Assembly: GCF_000317205.1 (NCBI RefSeq)
Contig: NZ_AJLK01000124.1
Coordinates: forward strand, 52,953-116,952
Direction: 5' to 3'
Source: Fischerella muscicola PCC 7414
Lineage (GTDB): Bacteria > Cyanobacteriota > Cyanobacteriia > Cyanobacteriales > Nostocaceae
Length of the DNA: 64,000 bases
The translations under genes were made by a program, and so were the position numbers. The notes beneath the pieces were generated by a model that made no database searches, was not told the origin of the DNA, and saw only the letters and a list, made by a program, of their open reading frames with translations. This document shows, one piece after another, positions 9,624-18,968 of this stretch; the first letter of the stretch is position 1, and each line of letters starts with the position of its first letter.

Positions 9624-10145
9624 ATGACTCAAAATTTTATGAAGTGGTCTATTCAAGGTAAATGGATAGCAGGAGGATTTTGCTTAACTCTCCTATTGAT
9701 GGCACTAGTTAGCTTCGCTTCATATAAAAACACTATTGAAATTAGGGAAAGTGCTGATAAAGTACAACATACTTATCAAGCTCTTAATACACTGACTGAT
9801 TTCTATGCTGCTATGTCAGTTGCGGAATCAGGGCGGCGAGGATATATCTTTTTAGGAAGTACACAAGAGTTAGAGCGCTACCAAACTGCCGCCAAAAATA
9901 TGCAATCTGAAATGCAGTTATTGCAGCATCAAATACATGCTAGTTATAGTCAGAAACAGCGATTAGCACTCCTTAACTCTCTAGTCAATCAAAGATTAGC
10001 TTTATTGCAGCAATCAATAGCGTTGTATATGAAAGATAAATCAGCATTTCAAGCTCAATCTTTAATTACAAAAAAAGTATTGATATTCGAGAAAATATTC
10101 TCAAGATACTACAAGAAATCAAAGCAGAAGAACAAGATTATTTAA
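9624..10145 (+). CDS. CHASE3 sensor histidine kinase, N-terminal part (frameshifted)
   Basis: 173 residues from the ATG at 9624: an N-terminal TM helix (GFCLTLLLMALVSFASY) and most of a CHASE3 sensory domain (AESGRRGYIFLGSTQELERY). The reading frame leaves the domain at an A7 run (10070-10076) and ends in a Lys-rich tail (KKSKQKNKII) foreign to the family. The rest of CHASE3, the second TM and the kinase core continue in the -1 frame from 10076. As it stands this part could only make a membrane-anchored sensor without a kinase. Confidence 0.75.
   Translation: MTQNFMKWSIQGKWIAGGFCLTLLLMALVSFASYKNTIEIRESADKVQHTYQALNTLTDFYAAMSVAESGRRGYIFLGSTQELERYQTAAKNMQSEMQLLQHQIHASYSQKQRLALLNSLVNQRLALLQQSIALYMKDKSAFQAQSLITKKVLIFEKIFSRYYKKSKQKNKII
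10070..10076 (+). other. A_AAA_AAA homopolymer at the kinase frame junction
   Basis: In the upstream frame the codons are aca aaa aaa gta, a heptamer of the -1 slippery form X_XXX_XXX. Re-reading the last A gives agt att gat att cga, which is exactly the frame of the downstream kinase. A weak 5-bp hairpin (GAGAA/TTCTC, 10089-10102) lies 12 bases beyond. Options are a plain indel, transcriptional slippage, or ribosomal -1 frameshifting. Confidence 0.5.
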
Positions 10146-10222
10146 AAAGTTCGCTTCAACAATCACAGTACAGTATTCAATATAGAACAACTATCGAAAT
10201 ACTGGGTACAGTTTTAAGCTTT

Positions 10223-10996
10223 GTGGTAGTTTCCAGTTTGTGTTTTATACTTTATCGTCAATGGGTAAAACATGATGAAGTTGAAGCACTGGAAAGAACC
10301 TTAACTCAAGAGAAAGAATTAAATGAACTAAAACTTCGTCTCTTTTCGATGATTTCTCATGAATTTCGTACACCTTTGAGTGTGATTTTGCTTTCATCTC
10401 AATTATTAAAGGAAATTCTTCAGGAATCTGTTGATGAGAATAAATTAAAAAATTTATATCGCATTCAATCTTCTGCTAAGTTAATGAATCAATTGATTAC
10501 TGATCTGTTGACTTTAACAAGAGCAGAGGCAGGAAAATTAGATTTTAATCCTCAGTTGATTAATCTAGAAACTTTTTGTTTAAATTTACTAGAAGATTTC
10601 CAGTTGTTTGACACTAAACAGACTGTAATACATTTTATTAAATATGGCCGCTGTTATCGGGCAAATATGGATGAGAAGCTACTATATTCTATTCTCAGTA
10701 ATTTGCTTTTGAATGCCATCAAGTATTCACCCCAAGGAGGGAATATATATTTATTCTTAAAGTGTGAAGTAGAAGCTACGATTTTCCAAGTTAAAGATGA
10801 AGGAATCGGCATTCCCCAGCATGAACAGCAGAAGATTTATGAGCCATTTTATCGAGGTCAAAATGTTGAAAATATAGTTGGTACTGGGTTAGGATTAGCA
10901 GTTGTGAAAAAATGTGTGGAACTCCACCAAGGAGAAATTTTTGTGGAAAGTGAAGTAGGAGTTGGTACGACATTTACTGTCAAAATTCCTCACTGA
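10223..10996 (+). CDS. Histidine kinase, HisKA-HATPase part (downstream of frameshift)
   Basis: This frame is open from 10076 and supplies the last 50 CHASE3 residues plus TM2. The first possible start (GTG, 10223) lies in TM2, so it is unlikely to be a separate gene. Seen here: TM2 (VVSSLCFILYRQW), HisKA with phospho-His at residue 46 (MISHEFRTPL), N box (LLNAIKYSPQGG), G1 (DEGIGIP) and G2 (GTGLGLAVVKKC). The kinase core is intact. Together with the upstream part it forms a normal kinase of about 457 residues, probably cognate to the divergent OmpR-type regulator. Its stop overlaps the convergent coiled-coil gene by 7 bp. Confidence 0.8.
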   Translation: MVVSSLCFILYRQWVKHDEVEALERTLTQEKELNELKLRLFSMISHEFRTPLSVILLSSQLLKEILQESVDENKLKNLYRIQSSAKLMNQLITDLLTLTRAEAGKLDFNPQLINLETFCLNLLEDFQLFDTKQTVIHFIKYGRCYRANMDEKLLYSILSNLLLNAIKYSPQGGNIYLFLKCEVEATIFQVKDEGIGIPQHEQQKIYEPFYRGQNVENIVGTGLGLAVVKKCVELHQGEIFVESEVGVGTTFTVKIPH

Positions 10997-11442
10997 GTTT
11001 CTGTACGCTGGCGCGTTAAGCTATCAATAGCATCACCCAAGGCAGTAGTCAGGCTTTTACGAGTTTGCGCGTGTTCATCTTGTTCTTTTTGCAACGCCTG
11101 TTGTAAGCGATCGCGTTCTTTGATGGCAGCCACTAATTTCGCTTTTAATTCTTGTGTTGATTTAATTTGGGCTATTTCTTGCTCAATAGCTGCTGTAGCT
11201 GCACCATCGTTAAGTTGTGCTGCTTCAATACCTTGCAAACGTTGAATTTGTGCTTGCAACGATGTGATCGTCTGTTTGGAGAGATGAGCATCTGTACGAC
11301 GTTGTTCTGCTTCAGTGTTATAGAGTTTTCGCCATTTTTCAGAACTTTCCCAAGCTGCATCCCGTTCTTGTTGCAAATGTGCTACCTGCTGTTTCAGTGC
11401 TTGGATTTCAGTTAACCACTGCTGTGTTAATTCTTGACTCAT
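10990..11442 (-). CDS. Coiled-coil protein of unknown function
   Basis: 150 residues from the ATG at 11442. Almost the whole protein is heptad-rich coiled coil (LTEIQALKQQVAHLQQERDA, IKERDRLQQALQKEQDEHAQ), with no membrane segment or known domain. I do not recognise the family beyond cyanobacterial hypotheticals. It is convergent with the kinase gene and divergent from the DUF4112 gene. Confidence 0.7.
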   Translation of the reverse strand: MSQELTQQWLTEIQALKQQVAHLQQERDAAWESSEKWRKLYNTEAEQRRTDAHLSKQTITSLQAQIQRLQGIEAAQLNDGAATAAIEQEIAQIKSTQELKAKLVAAIKERDRLQQALQKEQDEHAQTRKSLTTALGDAIDSLTRQRTETQ

Positions 11443-11623
11443 ATTTAATGGGTGATAGTTGTTTGTTGTGTGTTGTTTGTAGTTTGGAACAATCACCAAC
11501 CAACAATCAACATCAAACAAAATATTTTTGTAAATATCGTTACTTATAGCAAAAACTACTTGCAAATTCCCAGTATAGGAGTAAGATATTTAGGATTTTT
11601 ATCACAGACACGCGATCGCTTTC

Positions 11624-12130
11624 ATGTCTCAGCCATCTCGTCGGTTTTCCACTATTGATCCTGAAGCTAAAGCACCTACCCTCAAGCGTCTACGTCAGCT
11701 TAGCCGCCTGCTAGATAAAGCCATTGTTATACCCGGAACACGTATTGGCATTGGTTTAGATCCAATTTTAGGACTAATACCCGTTGGTGGTGATTTTTTA
11801 GGTGTCATGCTTTCTGCTTACATTATCCTAGAATCAGCACGCTTGGGTGTGCCAGCCAGAACTTTAAGCAGAATGGTGTTTAATATCATCATTGATGGTT
11901 TGGTGGGTGCTGCGCCAGTATTGGGAGATTTGTTTGACTTTGCTTGGACAGCAAACGAGCGTAATATCAGACTACTAGAAGAATATTTAAGGTTTCCTAG
12001 TCAAAATCAAAGTGCTAATAAGTGGTTTGTATTCGCAGTTTTGATTGGACTACTGTTTGTTGCCATTGTGTTAGTAGCATTGCCTGTGATAATAATGAGA
12101 CTGCTGTGGGGAGCCTTAACCGGTAGTTAA
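11624..12130 (+). CDS. DUF4112 membrane protein
   Basis: 168 residues. The core LSRLLDKAIVIPGTRIGIGL, DPILGLIPVGGDFLG, LGDLFDFAWTANERN is the DUF4112 signature. One TM helix lies in the C-terminal part (WFVFAVLIGLLFVAIVLVAL) and hydrophobic stretches occur in the core. Function is unknown. It ends 19 bp before the alpha/beta-hydrolase gene on the same strand, so the two may be co-transcribed. Confidence 0.85.
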   Translation: MSQPSRRFSTIDPEAKAPTLKRLRQLSRLLDKAIVIPGTRIGIGLDPILGLIPVGGDFLGVMLSAYIILESARLGVPARTLSRMVFNIIIDGLVGAAPVLGDLFDFAWTANERNIRLLEEYLRFPSQNQSANKWFVFAVLIGLLFVAIVLVALPVIIMRLLWGALTGS

Positions 12131-12149
12131 ATGAGTTTTCACAAAAAGA

Positions 12150-13085
12150 ATGAAAGATTGGTGGCAAGTTACTTTTCCCAAAGGGCGACAAAGTATTACA
12201 ATTTCTGATGCTCATGGTTATCCTGTACAAATTGCTTATGGAGAAATAGGTACTGGTAGACCTCTATTTTTTTTACATGGCATGGGTAGCTGGAGTTATA
12301 ATTGGCGTCACAGTATTCAGCCTTTATCTAAACACTTTCGGGTAATTTGTTTTGATGCCAAAGGGTATGGATTTTCCGAAAAACCATTGTTACGCAGAGA
12401 ACACAGTGGTCATCAAGTTATAGAATTTGAGCGAATTATTCAATCACTAAGTGATGAGCCTGTGGCAATTGTGGCAGAATCTTTAGGTGGATTAATTGCT
12501 CTAGCTTTAGCTCAAGAATACCCGCAACTAATAGCACGGTTAGTAGTAGTAAATGTACCAATTTTTGCCGAAAGTCTTCCCCATTGGGGCATGTCACTGC
12601 TTGCTCAAACTCCGCTAGAAGTTATACAAGCGATAGATACATTAGCCTTAGCAAATTTACTAGCTCCATTGGTAAGAGAAGTAATGGCAATAGAACGGCG
12701 TCGAGTGCTGTTTGATCCATCTGTTTTAACACAGGAAGATGTTTACTGGATGACTTATCCATACATTGAACTCAGGGGTACTCTTACCAAAGTAGCCGAA
12801 GAGGTACAAATAGCAGTACGGGAAATTGAGAACCTAAAAGCAAATAAACCCAATTTGTTGAGCAGAATCCAAAATAATCTTAGTTCTATTCACTGTCCGA
12901 CATTAGTTTTGTGGGGAAAACAAGATAGTTGGTTTCCTGCCACTCATGGAGAAAAATTGCATCAACACCTACCTAATTCTAGGTTAGAAATTCTGCCTAA
13001 TTGCTGTCATGATGCTTCCACTGGTGCTTCCAAAGTCTTAAATGCAGCAATCCTAGAATTTTTGCAGGATACACAATTCTGTTAG
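12150..13085 (+). CDS. Alpha/beta-hydrolase fold protein
   Basis: 311 residues. Oxyanion-hole motif FLHGMGSWSYNW, nucleophile elbow AESLGG (Ser), acid Asp in VLWGKQDSWFP and catalytic His in LPNCCHDAS are all present, so an active serine hydrolase is expected. The substrate is unknown. Cyanobacterial homologues are often annotated as haloalkane dehalogenase- or epoxide hydrolase-like, but nothing here supports a specific reaction. It lies close behind the DUF4112 gene. Confidence 0.88.
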   Translation: MKDWWQVTFPKGRQSITISDAHGYPVQIAYGEIGTGRPLFFLHGMGSWSYNWRHSIQPLSKHFRVICFDAKGYGFSEKPLLRREHSGHQVIEFERIIQSLSDEPVAIVAESLGGLIALALAQEYPQLIARLVVVNVPIFAESLPHWGMSLLAQTPLEVIQAIDTLALANLLAPLVREVMAIERRRVLFDPSVLTQEDVYWMTYPYIELRGTLTKVAEEVQIAVREIENLKANKPNLLSRIQNNLSSIHCPTLVLWGKQDSWFPATHGEKLHQHLPNSRLEILPNCCHDASTGASKVLNAAILEFLQDTQFC

Positions 13086-13205
13086 TTAGTGGTTAGTTGT
13101 TGGTTGTTGGTTGTTAGTGGTTAGTAGTTAGTAGTTGTTTGTTGGTTGTTGGTGGTTGGTTGTTGGTGGTTAGTAGTTAGTAGTTAGTAGTTGTTTGTTG
13201 GTTAT
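13083..13205. repeat. Short tandem heptamer-type repeats (ttagtgg/ttggttg)
   Basis: About 120 bp of imperfect TTGGTTG, GTTAGTG and GTTAGTA units right after the hydrolase stop. Same-family tracts are near 39290, 48105, 48705, 49330, 52210 and 55310. They match the STRR repeats known from heterocystous cyanobacteria and code for nothing convincing. Confidence 0.85.
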
Positions 13206-14336
13206 TTCCAATGTCCACTCCTCACACTCCACCCTTCACCGAAGCCGCGCAAAGCGCACGGCTCTTTCTTTATGCCGGGAAACCCTTACTTTACAGAAGC
13301 CGCTACGCGTCTACGGCAGTCGCTCATGGGGACCGGTGAGTTCCCCACCACCCCACCACCCCACCTCCCCACCACCCCACCTCCTCACCTCCTCACCTCC
13401 CTATAAAAAAAGAGTGGGAGTCAGCATACCAGTCGCTTTTGACTCCCACCCAAACATTTACCACTGAAGCGAACAGGAATATGCACAAGCGTTGTTATTT
13501 GTTTAGGGGGCTAAGTGTGGAACAACAACGCCAATACATATGTAATTTCCTGGTGCGGTAAATGTCAAATCTAATTGGGTATTTGTTGTTTGTTGATTGT
13601 TCTTAATAAAAAACCAACATTTAACAACTAATAAATTATCAATAGTACCCTCTCTAATAAAGTTTAATTTCGTGTAAATCATTTTTATTTAAATAGGCAA
13701 TTTTTGCATATATCATATTTAGATATATTTGAAAATTGCCTTTAAATAATTCAGTAGAGGTATACCACATAAAAGATATTTTATTGTGGTACACCCTGAT
13801 AACAACACCCTTGAAGTCGTTTATCTTGGATTTAATTTAGCTGAATAAATCGTAGCTGAGTTGCCAGATTGGCAAGTATTTCTCATCAGAAAAATTTTGA
13901 AAAAATACCTATTAATCACATAAAAATGCTAATTTTACCAGAATTGTGTAGCGTCTTGAACATTGTTTATGATTATCTATATAAAGACTAAAAATGATAT
14001 TTGTTAATTTTATATTGTTTAGATAATTACCTGAATTTTGTAACTTTTAGCTAATATCTAGGGTGAGTGGTATGACCCTTCATGAGTTATAGCCCTATAT
14101 ATAATGGTTGGTATTTGTAGTAGGTAAATATAATTTTTTATCTGAGGATTTGATTTTGGCAGAATGGCAATTATTTAGTTCAAATCCCTAGTATCTTATG
14201 GAAAATATACATAATTTCAATAGAGGAGCATGATTGAAACTTCCTCTTTAAGATTTCATACGAATGGCAATAATAGTAAATATTAAGTAGTGGAATGACA
14301 CGACAAAAATAGTGCAGTAATTCTCTACGTAAAGAA
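13206..14336. other. Gene-poor stretch with repeats, then AT-rich DNA
   Basis: Positions 13230-13400 hold GC-rich interspersed repeat modules (gccgcgcaaagcgc, cttctttatgccggg, ccggtgagttcccc) and a CCCCACC tract. The remainder to 14336 is AT-rich, without a credible ORF, tRNA or other RNA I could recognise. Confidence 0.6.
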
Positions 14337-14483
14337 ATGATGAACTTTCGGATAACTGAACAAGAGAAAGAAATTGTGCATAAGTACTGTGAACTGACAG
14401 GCAGGACACAGACTGATGTTTTTAGGGAGTTTGTTCGTTCGCTGGAAAAGAGATTAGAAAAATTAGGGGCATCGAACCCCTAA
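14337..14483 (+). CDS. Small ribbon-helix-helix protein, probable transposon remnant
   Basis: 48-residue ORF, ATG at 14337, beginning MMNFRITEQEKEIV. The pattern (short beta strand NFRIT, then two helices with GRTQTDVFREFVRSL) is that of CopG/Arc-type DNA-binding proteins. Near-identical small RHH proteins are common in cyanobacteria beside IS200/IS605-type tnpB genes. Its stop codon lies inside a strong terminator hairpin, and no transposase frame is left. A real, expressed antitoxin-like regulator is the alternative. Confidence 0.55.
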   Translation: MMNFRITEQEKEIVHKYCELTGRTQTDVFREFVRSLEKRLEKLGASNP

Positions 14484-14490
14484 TTTTTCT
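14456..14490 (+). terminator. Rho-independent terminator of the RHH ORF
   Basis: Perfect 14-bp stem AGAAAAATTAGGGG / CCCCTAATTTTTCT with a 7-base loop; the A and T runs make it work in both directions. A second hairpin-like block (atccccaccgtatagagggatgggg) follows at about 14502-14526 and may be a mobile-element end. Confidence 0.75.
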
Positions 14491-14668
14491 CCGAAGCACC
14501 ATCCCCACCGTATAGAGGGATGGGGAATTTCGCGGTTTTAGTTAAAATTTATTTCCTGGCGGAATGAAAAGCTGGTGCAAGATATAATGCATCCGTATAA
14601 AATCCCCTCAATTTATTGATTGAGATTCTACACATTTCTTTTTACTTTTCAAAGACTATTCCAACAAT

Positions 14669-15316
14669 TTACTCACGCAACAATGCAGACAAAGAAGTCT
14701 GTTTACGAATATCCATCATGCTTGCTAAAGAGTCTTTGCCATCTTTATTAAATTCTGCTTCTGGCGGCAAAACAGTAACTGTGGGTTTTTCTGGTTCTGG
14801 AGGTGTCTGAGCAGATTCGGGTACTGGTGGTAAAAACACTGGTAAATTATTGGTAGGAAGTGGTTCTTGCGGCTTTTGACGGCGTTGTCTCCAGCGTAAT
14901 TGAGGGTGATGAGGATTTTTTTGAGCTTGTTGCTGTTTCGGACGGTTGAGCAAGAGAAAAACAACAAAGCATCCACTGGCGCAACTCAGAGCGATCGCTG
15001 CTATCATCTGTAAGGAAATGGGACTATTGGATACTTTGGTGGTTTGAGGGGTTGTAGTAAGCGGTGATTCTGCTTCAAGTTGTATGAATTCTGGTTCTTC
15101 ACGCTCTACACGTCCTACGTAACCAATACTGTACACTGCTATAGCAGTAGTACTGAGCAAAGTCAGTAACGCTCCAACAAATAGTAACCAAGGGTGTTGG
15201 ACTAACAGATGTAGTAGAGAGTTTTTGCTTGTTTGTAGTTCAGATCCACTTTTTACAGCTTCAGTTACGGGTGCTTTTGCCTCCAATGGCTGCTGTACAT
15301 CTTGAGTATTTTCCAT
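14669..15316 (-). CDS. Two-TM protein with Pro-rich cytoplasmic tail, unknown function
   Basis: 215 residues from the ATG at 15316. There is an acidic/Ser N-terminus, TM1 (LLFVGALLTLLSTTAIAVY), an extracytoplasmic loop, TM2 (IAAIALSCASGCFVVFLLL), then a basic Pro/Gln-rich segment (RRQKPQEPLPTNNLPVFLPP). No known domain is recognised. It is a solitary gene downstream of ddl on the same strand, with a 180-bp gap. Confidence 0.65.
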   Translation of the reverse strand: MENTQDVQQPLEAKAPVTEAVKSGSELQTSKNSLLHLLVQHPWLLFVGALLTLLSTTAIAVYSIGYVGRVEREEPEFIQLEAESPLTTTPQTTKVSNSPISLQMIAAIALSCASGCFVVFLLLNRPKQQQAQKNPHHPQLRWRQRRQKPQEPLPTNNLPVFLPPVPESAQTPPEPEKPTVTVLPPEAEFNKDGKDSLASMMDIRKQTSLSALLRE

Positions 15317-15492
15317 GACTACTTTCAAATGTGTACCCCTCTTGTCAATAATTGTACTGGAGGAGTCAGCGATCACGTATCCGTAAAAAATTTTCCGATT
15401 TAAGTAGCCTTTTTATAAAGAAAAAGACTACTCAAACCTAATTATTTTTACATTTTCAGTGTCATTTAGTACTTAAAAAACCAGGAAAATTA

Positions 15493-16587
15493 CTACTCTG
15501 ATGCTGCTACTTCTCCAGGAGAGTACCTTGCAACAGCTAGTTGAATTAATTGATCAACCAATTCTGGGAAAGAAACACCACTGTGTTGCCAAAGTAGGGG
15601 ATACATACTTGTTGCTGTAAAGCCGGGTAGGGTGTTAATCTCGTTAATTAATACTTCGCCTGTGGCTTCTACATAGAAAAAGTCTACTCTTGCCAACCCC
15701 GCAGCATCAACAGCTGCAAAAGCTTGTAAGGCCATTTCCTGGATTTGCTGAGTAACTGCATTTGGCACTGCTGCGGGAATGACTAAATCTGCTTTACCTT
15801 CTGTATATTTAGTTTCATAATCGTAAAATTCACTTTTATAGGTAATTTCACCTACCACTGAAGCTTTGGGTTGATCGTTTCCTAAAACAGCACATTCTAA
15901 TTCTCTGGCAACAACTGCTGCTTCTACGATGATGCGGCGATCATAACTGGCTGCATTATCCAACGCTGTTTCTAATTCTTGACGCGATCGCACCTTGGCA
16001 ATTCCCACCGATGAACCTAAATTTGCAGGTTTAATGAAACAGGGATAACCCAAAGTTAATTCAATGTCATCACAAAGTTTGGGAAAAACACAAGGATTTG
16101 ACCAAATTTGGGAACGGTTCACCGCTTTGTATTTGACTTGTGGCAATCCAGCTTGGGCAAAAACCATTTTCATGGCTATTTTATCCATTCCCAGTGCTGA
16201 ACCTAAGACTCCAGAACCCACAAAGGGCACTTGCATTAAAGTTAGTAAACCCTGGACTGTACCATCTTCCCCGTTGGGGCCATGCAGAATCGGAAACCAG
16301 ACATCGACTTCCCCAACTTGCGGAGGAGATTGCCAACGACTGAGAGATTGGGAACTTGCAGTTTCAGAGTTAGGCAATGACAGTGGTTTTCCTGATGCTA
16401 AGACTTGTTGCGGTGCATCTCCTACTAACCAGCGTCCATCTTTTTGAATGTAAAAAGGCAAAATTTCATACTTACTGGTATTTTGCCCTGAACTCAAAGC
16501 TTTTGCGATCGCCCTTGCTGAGGTGATTGATACCTCATGTTCTCCGGAACAACCACCAAACAGCAACCCTACCCGCAACTTTGTCAT
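15493..16587 (-). CDS. ddl: D-alanine--D-alanine ligase
   Basis: 364 residues, ATP-grasp fold. It makes the D-Ala-D-Ala dipeptide for peptidoglycan in the cytoplasm. Seen: [14 protein letters not shown] at the N-terminus, [33 protein letters not shown], the Mg/ATP site [20 protein letters not shown], and [13 protein letters not shown]. The start at 16587 has GGAGG 9 bases upstream; the longer frame to 16665 lacks support. Length is normal for the family. Confidence 0.95.
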   Translation of the reverse strand: MTKLRVGLLFGGCSGEHEVSITSARAIAKALSSGQNTSKYEILPFYIQKDGRWLVGDAPQQVLASGKPLSLPNSETASSQSLSRWQSPPQVGEVDVWFPILHGPNGEDGTVQGLLTLMQVPFVGSGVLGSALGMDKIAMKMVFAQAGLPQVKYKAVNRSQIWSNPCVFPKLCDDIELTLGYPCFIKPANLGSSVGIAKVRSRQELETALDNAASYDRRIIVEAAVVARELECAVLGNDQPKASVVGEITYKSEFYDYETKYTEGKADLVIPAAVPNAVTQQIQEMALQAFAAVDAAGLARVDFFYVEATGEVLINEINTLPGFTATSMYPLLWQHSGVSFPELVDQLIQLAVARYSPGEVAASE

Positions 16588-16715
16588 CTTAAGATACCTC
16601 CACACCTTAAATGCAGATAGCCTAACACAAGCTGTTGATGGGTGAACTAATTTTTTATAGCTCAAGAAAAATATGGGATATCAGACATTGAGAGGATAAG
16701 TAAGTCGGTAAAAAT

Positions 16716-16745
16716 GTAGAGACGCGCTGTTTGAAGCGTCTCTAC
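16716..16745. repeat. Palindromic repeat GTAGAGACGC/GCGTCTCTAC
   Basis: 10-bp perfect arms with a 10-base loop. A half-related sequence (gacgcgatgttcctcgcgtctctac) is near 39317-39341. Confidence 0.8.
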
Positions 16746-17185
16746 CAGTTGGGGTCGTCATTTGTCAAAAGTCCTTTGTCATTGGTCATTGGGTAGGGGC
16801 AAAGCATTTGTACTAGTAGATTCAGTTTTGATGTCAATATCACATACAAATGCTTTGCCCTTACAGGCATGTTTACTTTTTGTAACATATTTATATTTAT
16901 TCCCGTCTACTTACTTATTAAACCGCACCAGGCACAGCGAAAAGTTTGTAGACGCTTTGCGGCTTCGGTGTAGGGTGCTAGGGCTTGGGGCGTTCAAAGC
17001 TTTTCAACAGAGAACGCAGAGTAAGACAGGAAATAAAATTTGATAATATGTAACTGAGATTTTGCAACTTATTATCTCATTTTTTTCACTAAATACAGTT
17101 GATTTATTTACTCTATGAAGCAAGAGTGAAGTAAAAAATAACTATAGTAATCCTATATGATTTGTGAGAATCGCAGAGCTTAGAT

Positions 17186-17210
17186 CCCCGACTTCTTTGA
17201 GAAGTCGGGG
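17186..17210. repeat. Palindromic repeat CCCCGACTTC/GAAGTCGGGG
   Basis: 10-bp perfect arms around TTTGA. The same family occurs at 46644-46690 with a longer stem, showing it is a dispersed element and not a gene-specific terminator. Confidence 0.85.
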
Positions 17211-17449
17211 TCTTGTCTGGAACGCTATAGAATGGAATGAAATATCAAAATAGGAAAATCATAATACATATAAGCAGTGTATTAATTTCATTAATAAAAG
17301 CTAATTTCAACCTAGAAAAAAGCTAATTTCACTATTTGTAAAATGAGATGTACGTAAATAATTATAAATTTCCAGGAACAAAAATTTTTATTAGTTATTA
17401 TCATATGGTTTTTATGACAAATGTATTAAAATATAAATTAACTTAAATT

Positions 17450-18172
17450 ATGCAAATTCCGGATGTAGAAATAAAATTTTATCAATTCTTAGATGAACTT
17501 TATCAAGCACACTTACCATCTAAACATTCTTTTTTTTCTTGCCTAGCAAAATTTCCACCAGAAAAACTCCGTTCTCCCAATTTATTAGGAAATTTATATA
17601 TCAGATATCAAGCAGCTTGCCATGCTACTCGGGTCATGGTTTATTTTGTTCCACACCTTGATAGTCCAGCTTTACGGGTGCGGAAGCTGAGAATTATTAG
17701 TGATGATGATAGTCTCAAAGATGGTGATACCCATCATTATCAATTGAGCCGGGCTTTTAGCAATATGGGAGCAGAATTATTGCTTGCAGATGAAGATTTT
17801 GGTAGTTTAGATGATTTGCAAAAAAAACTCGATCCAATGACTGCTGATTTCGTTTCTTTAGTACAGAATATATACCCCAAGTCTTTAGGGCCTTGGTGCG
17901 TAATCGAAATGTTTGCAGATGATTGGATGCGGGCTTTAATGAATAGTCTTTCTCATTGTTTTCCTCTTATTAAAGAAGAACCATATTTTGCTGAATGTTT
18001 TTCCGATGGTGTGGAAGAAAGACATGCCCAGGAAGCGCGAGAACTCACCAAGATAATTTTGATGCGATCGCCAGAATTACTAACACCAACTATGGAAGGT
18101 GCAAAGATGATAGCTGCTGGGCTAGATATGCTTTGGTCGGGTTTAGAAAAGTTATTAAGAGATAGTGAGTAA
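17450..18172 (+). CDS. CADD-like / heme-oxygenase-fold putative diiron protein
   Basis: 240 helical residues, no membrane segment. Candidate metal ligands occur in helical motifs GDTHHYQL, CVIEMFADDW and GVEERHAQEA, the pattern of heme-oxygenase-like diiron proteins (CADD-type; a Nostoc family, DUF3865, is similar in size). CADD proteins can act in folate precursor synthesis or oxidative chemistry, but no substrate can be inferred here. It is transcribed alone and convergent with the amidotransferase gene 34 bp downstream. I am moderately sure of the fold and unsure of function. Confidence 0.6.
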   Translation: MQIPDVEIKFYQFLDELYQAHLPSKHSFFSCLAKFPPEKLRSPNLLGNLYIRYQAACHATRVMVYFVPHLDSPALRVRKLRIISDDDSLKDGDTHHYQLSRAFSNMGAELLLADEDFGSLDDLQKKLDPMTADFVSLVQNIYPKSLGPWCVIEMFADDWMRALMNSLSHCFPLIKEEPYFAECFSDGVEERHAQEARELTKIILMRSPELLTPTMEGAKMIAAGLDMLWSGLEKLLRDSE

Positions 18173-18206
18173 GAGCATTTTAAAAAAAGAAAATTTTATA
18201 TTACAA

Positions 18207-18968
18207 TCAACGGTAATTCATACTTTCTATTAGACCTTTTTGAGTTTTATTTTGGGTGGCTGCTACAAAAGCTTGAAAAATACGTTGATGATTGGGGTCA
18301 TCTTTAGATAACTCTGGATGCCATTGCACGCCGATCGCCCAAGGATGATCTGTGTGTTCTACCGCTTCAATTAACCCATCTTCCACTGCATGAGCCACAG
18401 CACGCCAACCAGAAGGTAATTTTTGTACTGCTTGATGATGCCAAGAAACTACGGATATGTGAGTTTGTTGGATAAAACTTGCTAAGCGGCTATCTTTATG
18501 GATTTTGACTTTATGTTCGGTAGGGAAACGCTTGCCTGGTTCGGGATCAAGACGGTGTAAAACGGAAGTACCGTATACATCTGGTACATGAGGAATCAAA
18601 CTACCACCACCAGACACTATTAATATCTGTAAACCTCGGCATATACCTAATACTGGTAGATGATTTTTTAAAGCAAACTCAGCTAATTTGAGTTCAAAAG
18701 CATCGCGATCGCAATCTACCGAATAAATGCTGGGATGGTACGATCCGTTGTAACACTTGGGGTTGATATCTCCACCACCAGGAATAATCAAACCATCGAG
18801 AGGTTCTAAAAGAATCGCCGGATCAGTTTCTCCAGGAGGTAATAGAATTGGTGTACCACCTGCTGATCGCACTGCATCTAGGTAAGCAGGAGGTAAAGAA
18901 AAGGGCAATGCTTCTTGACGACCATAGGTTGTAATACCGATTAAAGCTGGTCTCGACTTTCTACTCAT
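18207..18968 (-). CDS. Class I glutamine amidotransferase-like hydrolase (peptidase C26, PuuD-like)
   Basis: 253 residues. Catalytic Cys110 in GICRGLQIL, His217 and Glu219 in GVQWHPELS, and the IIPGGGDINPKCY stretch place it with gamma-glutamyl-gamma-aminobutyrate hydrolases (PuuD) of polyamine and gamma-glutamyl catabolism. Its start overlaps the end of the WD40/NB-ARC gene by 8 bp, implying translational coupling and co-expression. A link in function between the two is not evident. Confidence 0.88.
   Translation of the reverse strand: MSRKSRPALIGITTYGRQEALPFSLPPAYLDAVRSAGGTPILLPPGETDPAILLEPLDGLIIPGGGDINPKCYNGSYHPSIYSVDCDRDAFELKLAEFALKNHLPVLGICRGLQILIVSGGGSLIPHVPDVYGTSVLHRLDPEPGKRFPTEHKVKIHKDSRLASFIQQTHISVVSWHHQAVQKLPSGWRAVAHAVEDGLIEAVEHTDHPWAIGVQWHPELSKDDPNHQRIFQAFVAATQNKTQKGLIESMNYR

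Larger units (their letters stand above)
16588..17449. other. Long intergenic stretch with hairpin repeats
   Basis: 862 bp without a supported gene. It contains two hairpin repeats listed separately, runs of gtcatttgtc/gtcattgg, an inverted pair around 16795-16860 (gggcaaagcatttgta and its complement) and AT-rich DNA just before the CADD-like gene. Confidence 0.6.

Noticed and set aside
13195..13467. Two overlapping ORFs rich in Pro, Thr and His
   Set aside because: They are translations of CCCCACC tandem repeats and dispersed modules.
14160..14220. Possible tRNA T-arm (agttcaaatccct)
   Set aside because: No matching acceptor, D or anticodon stems could be built around it.
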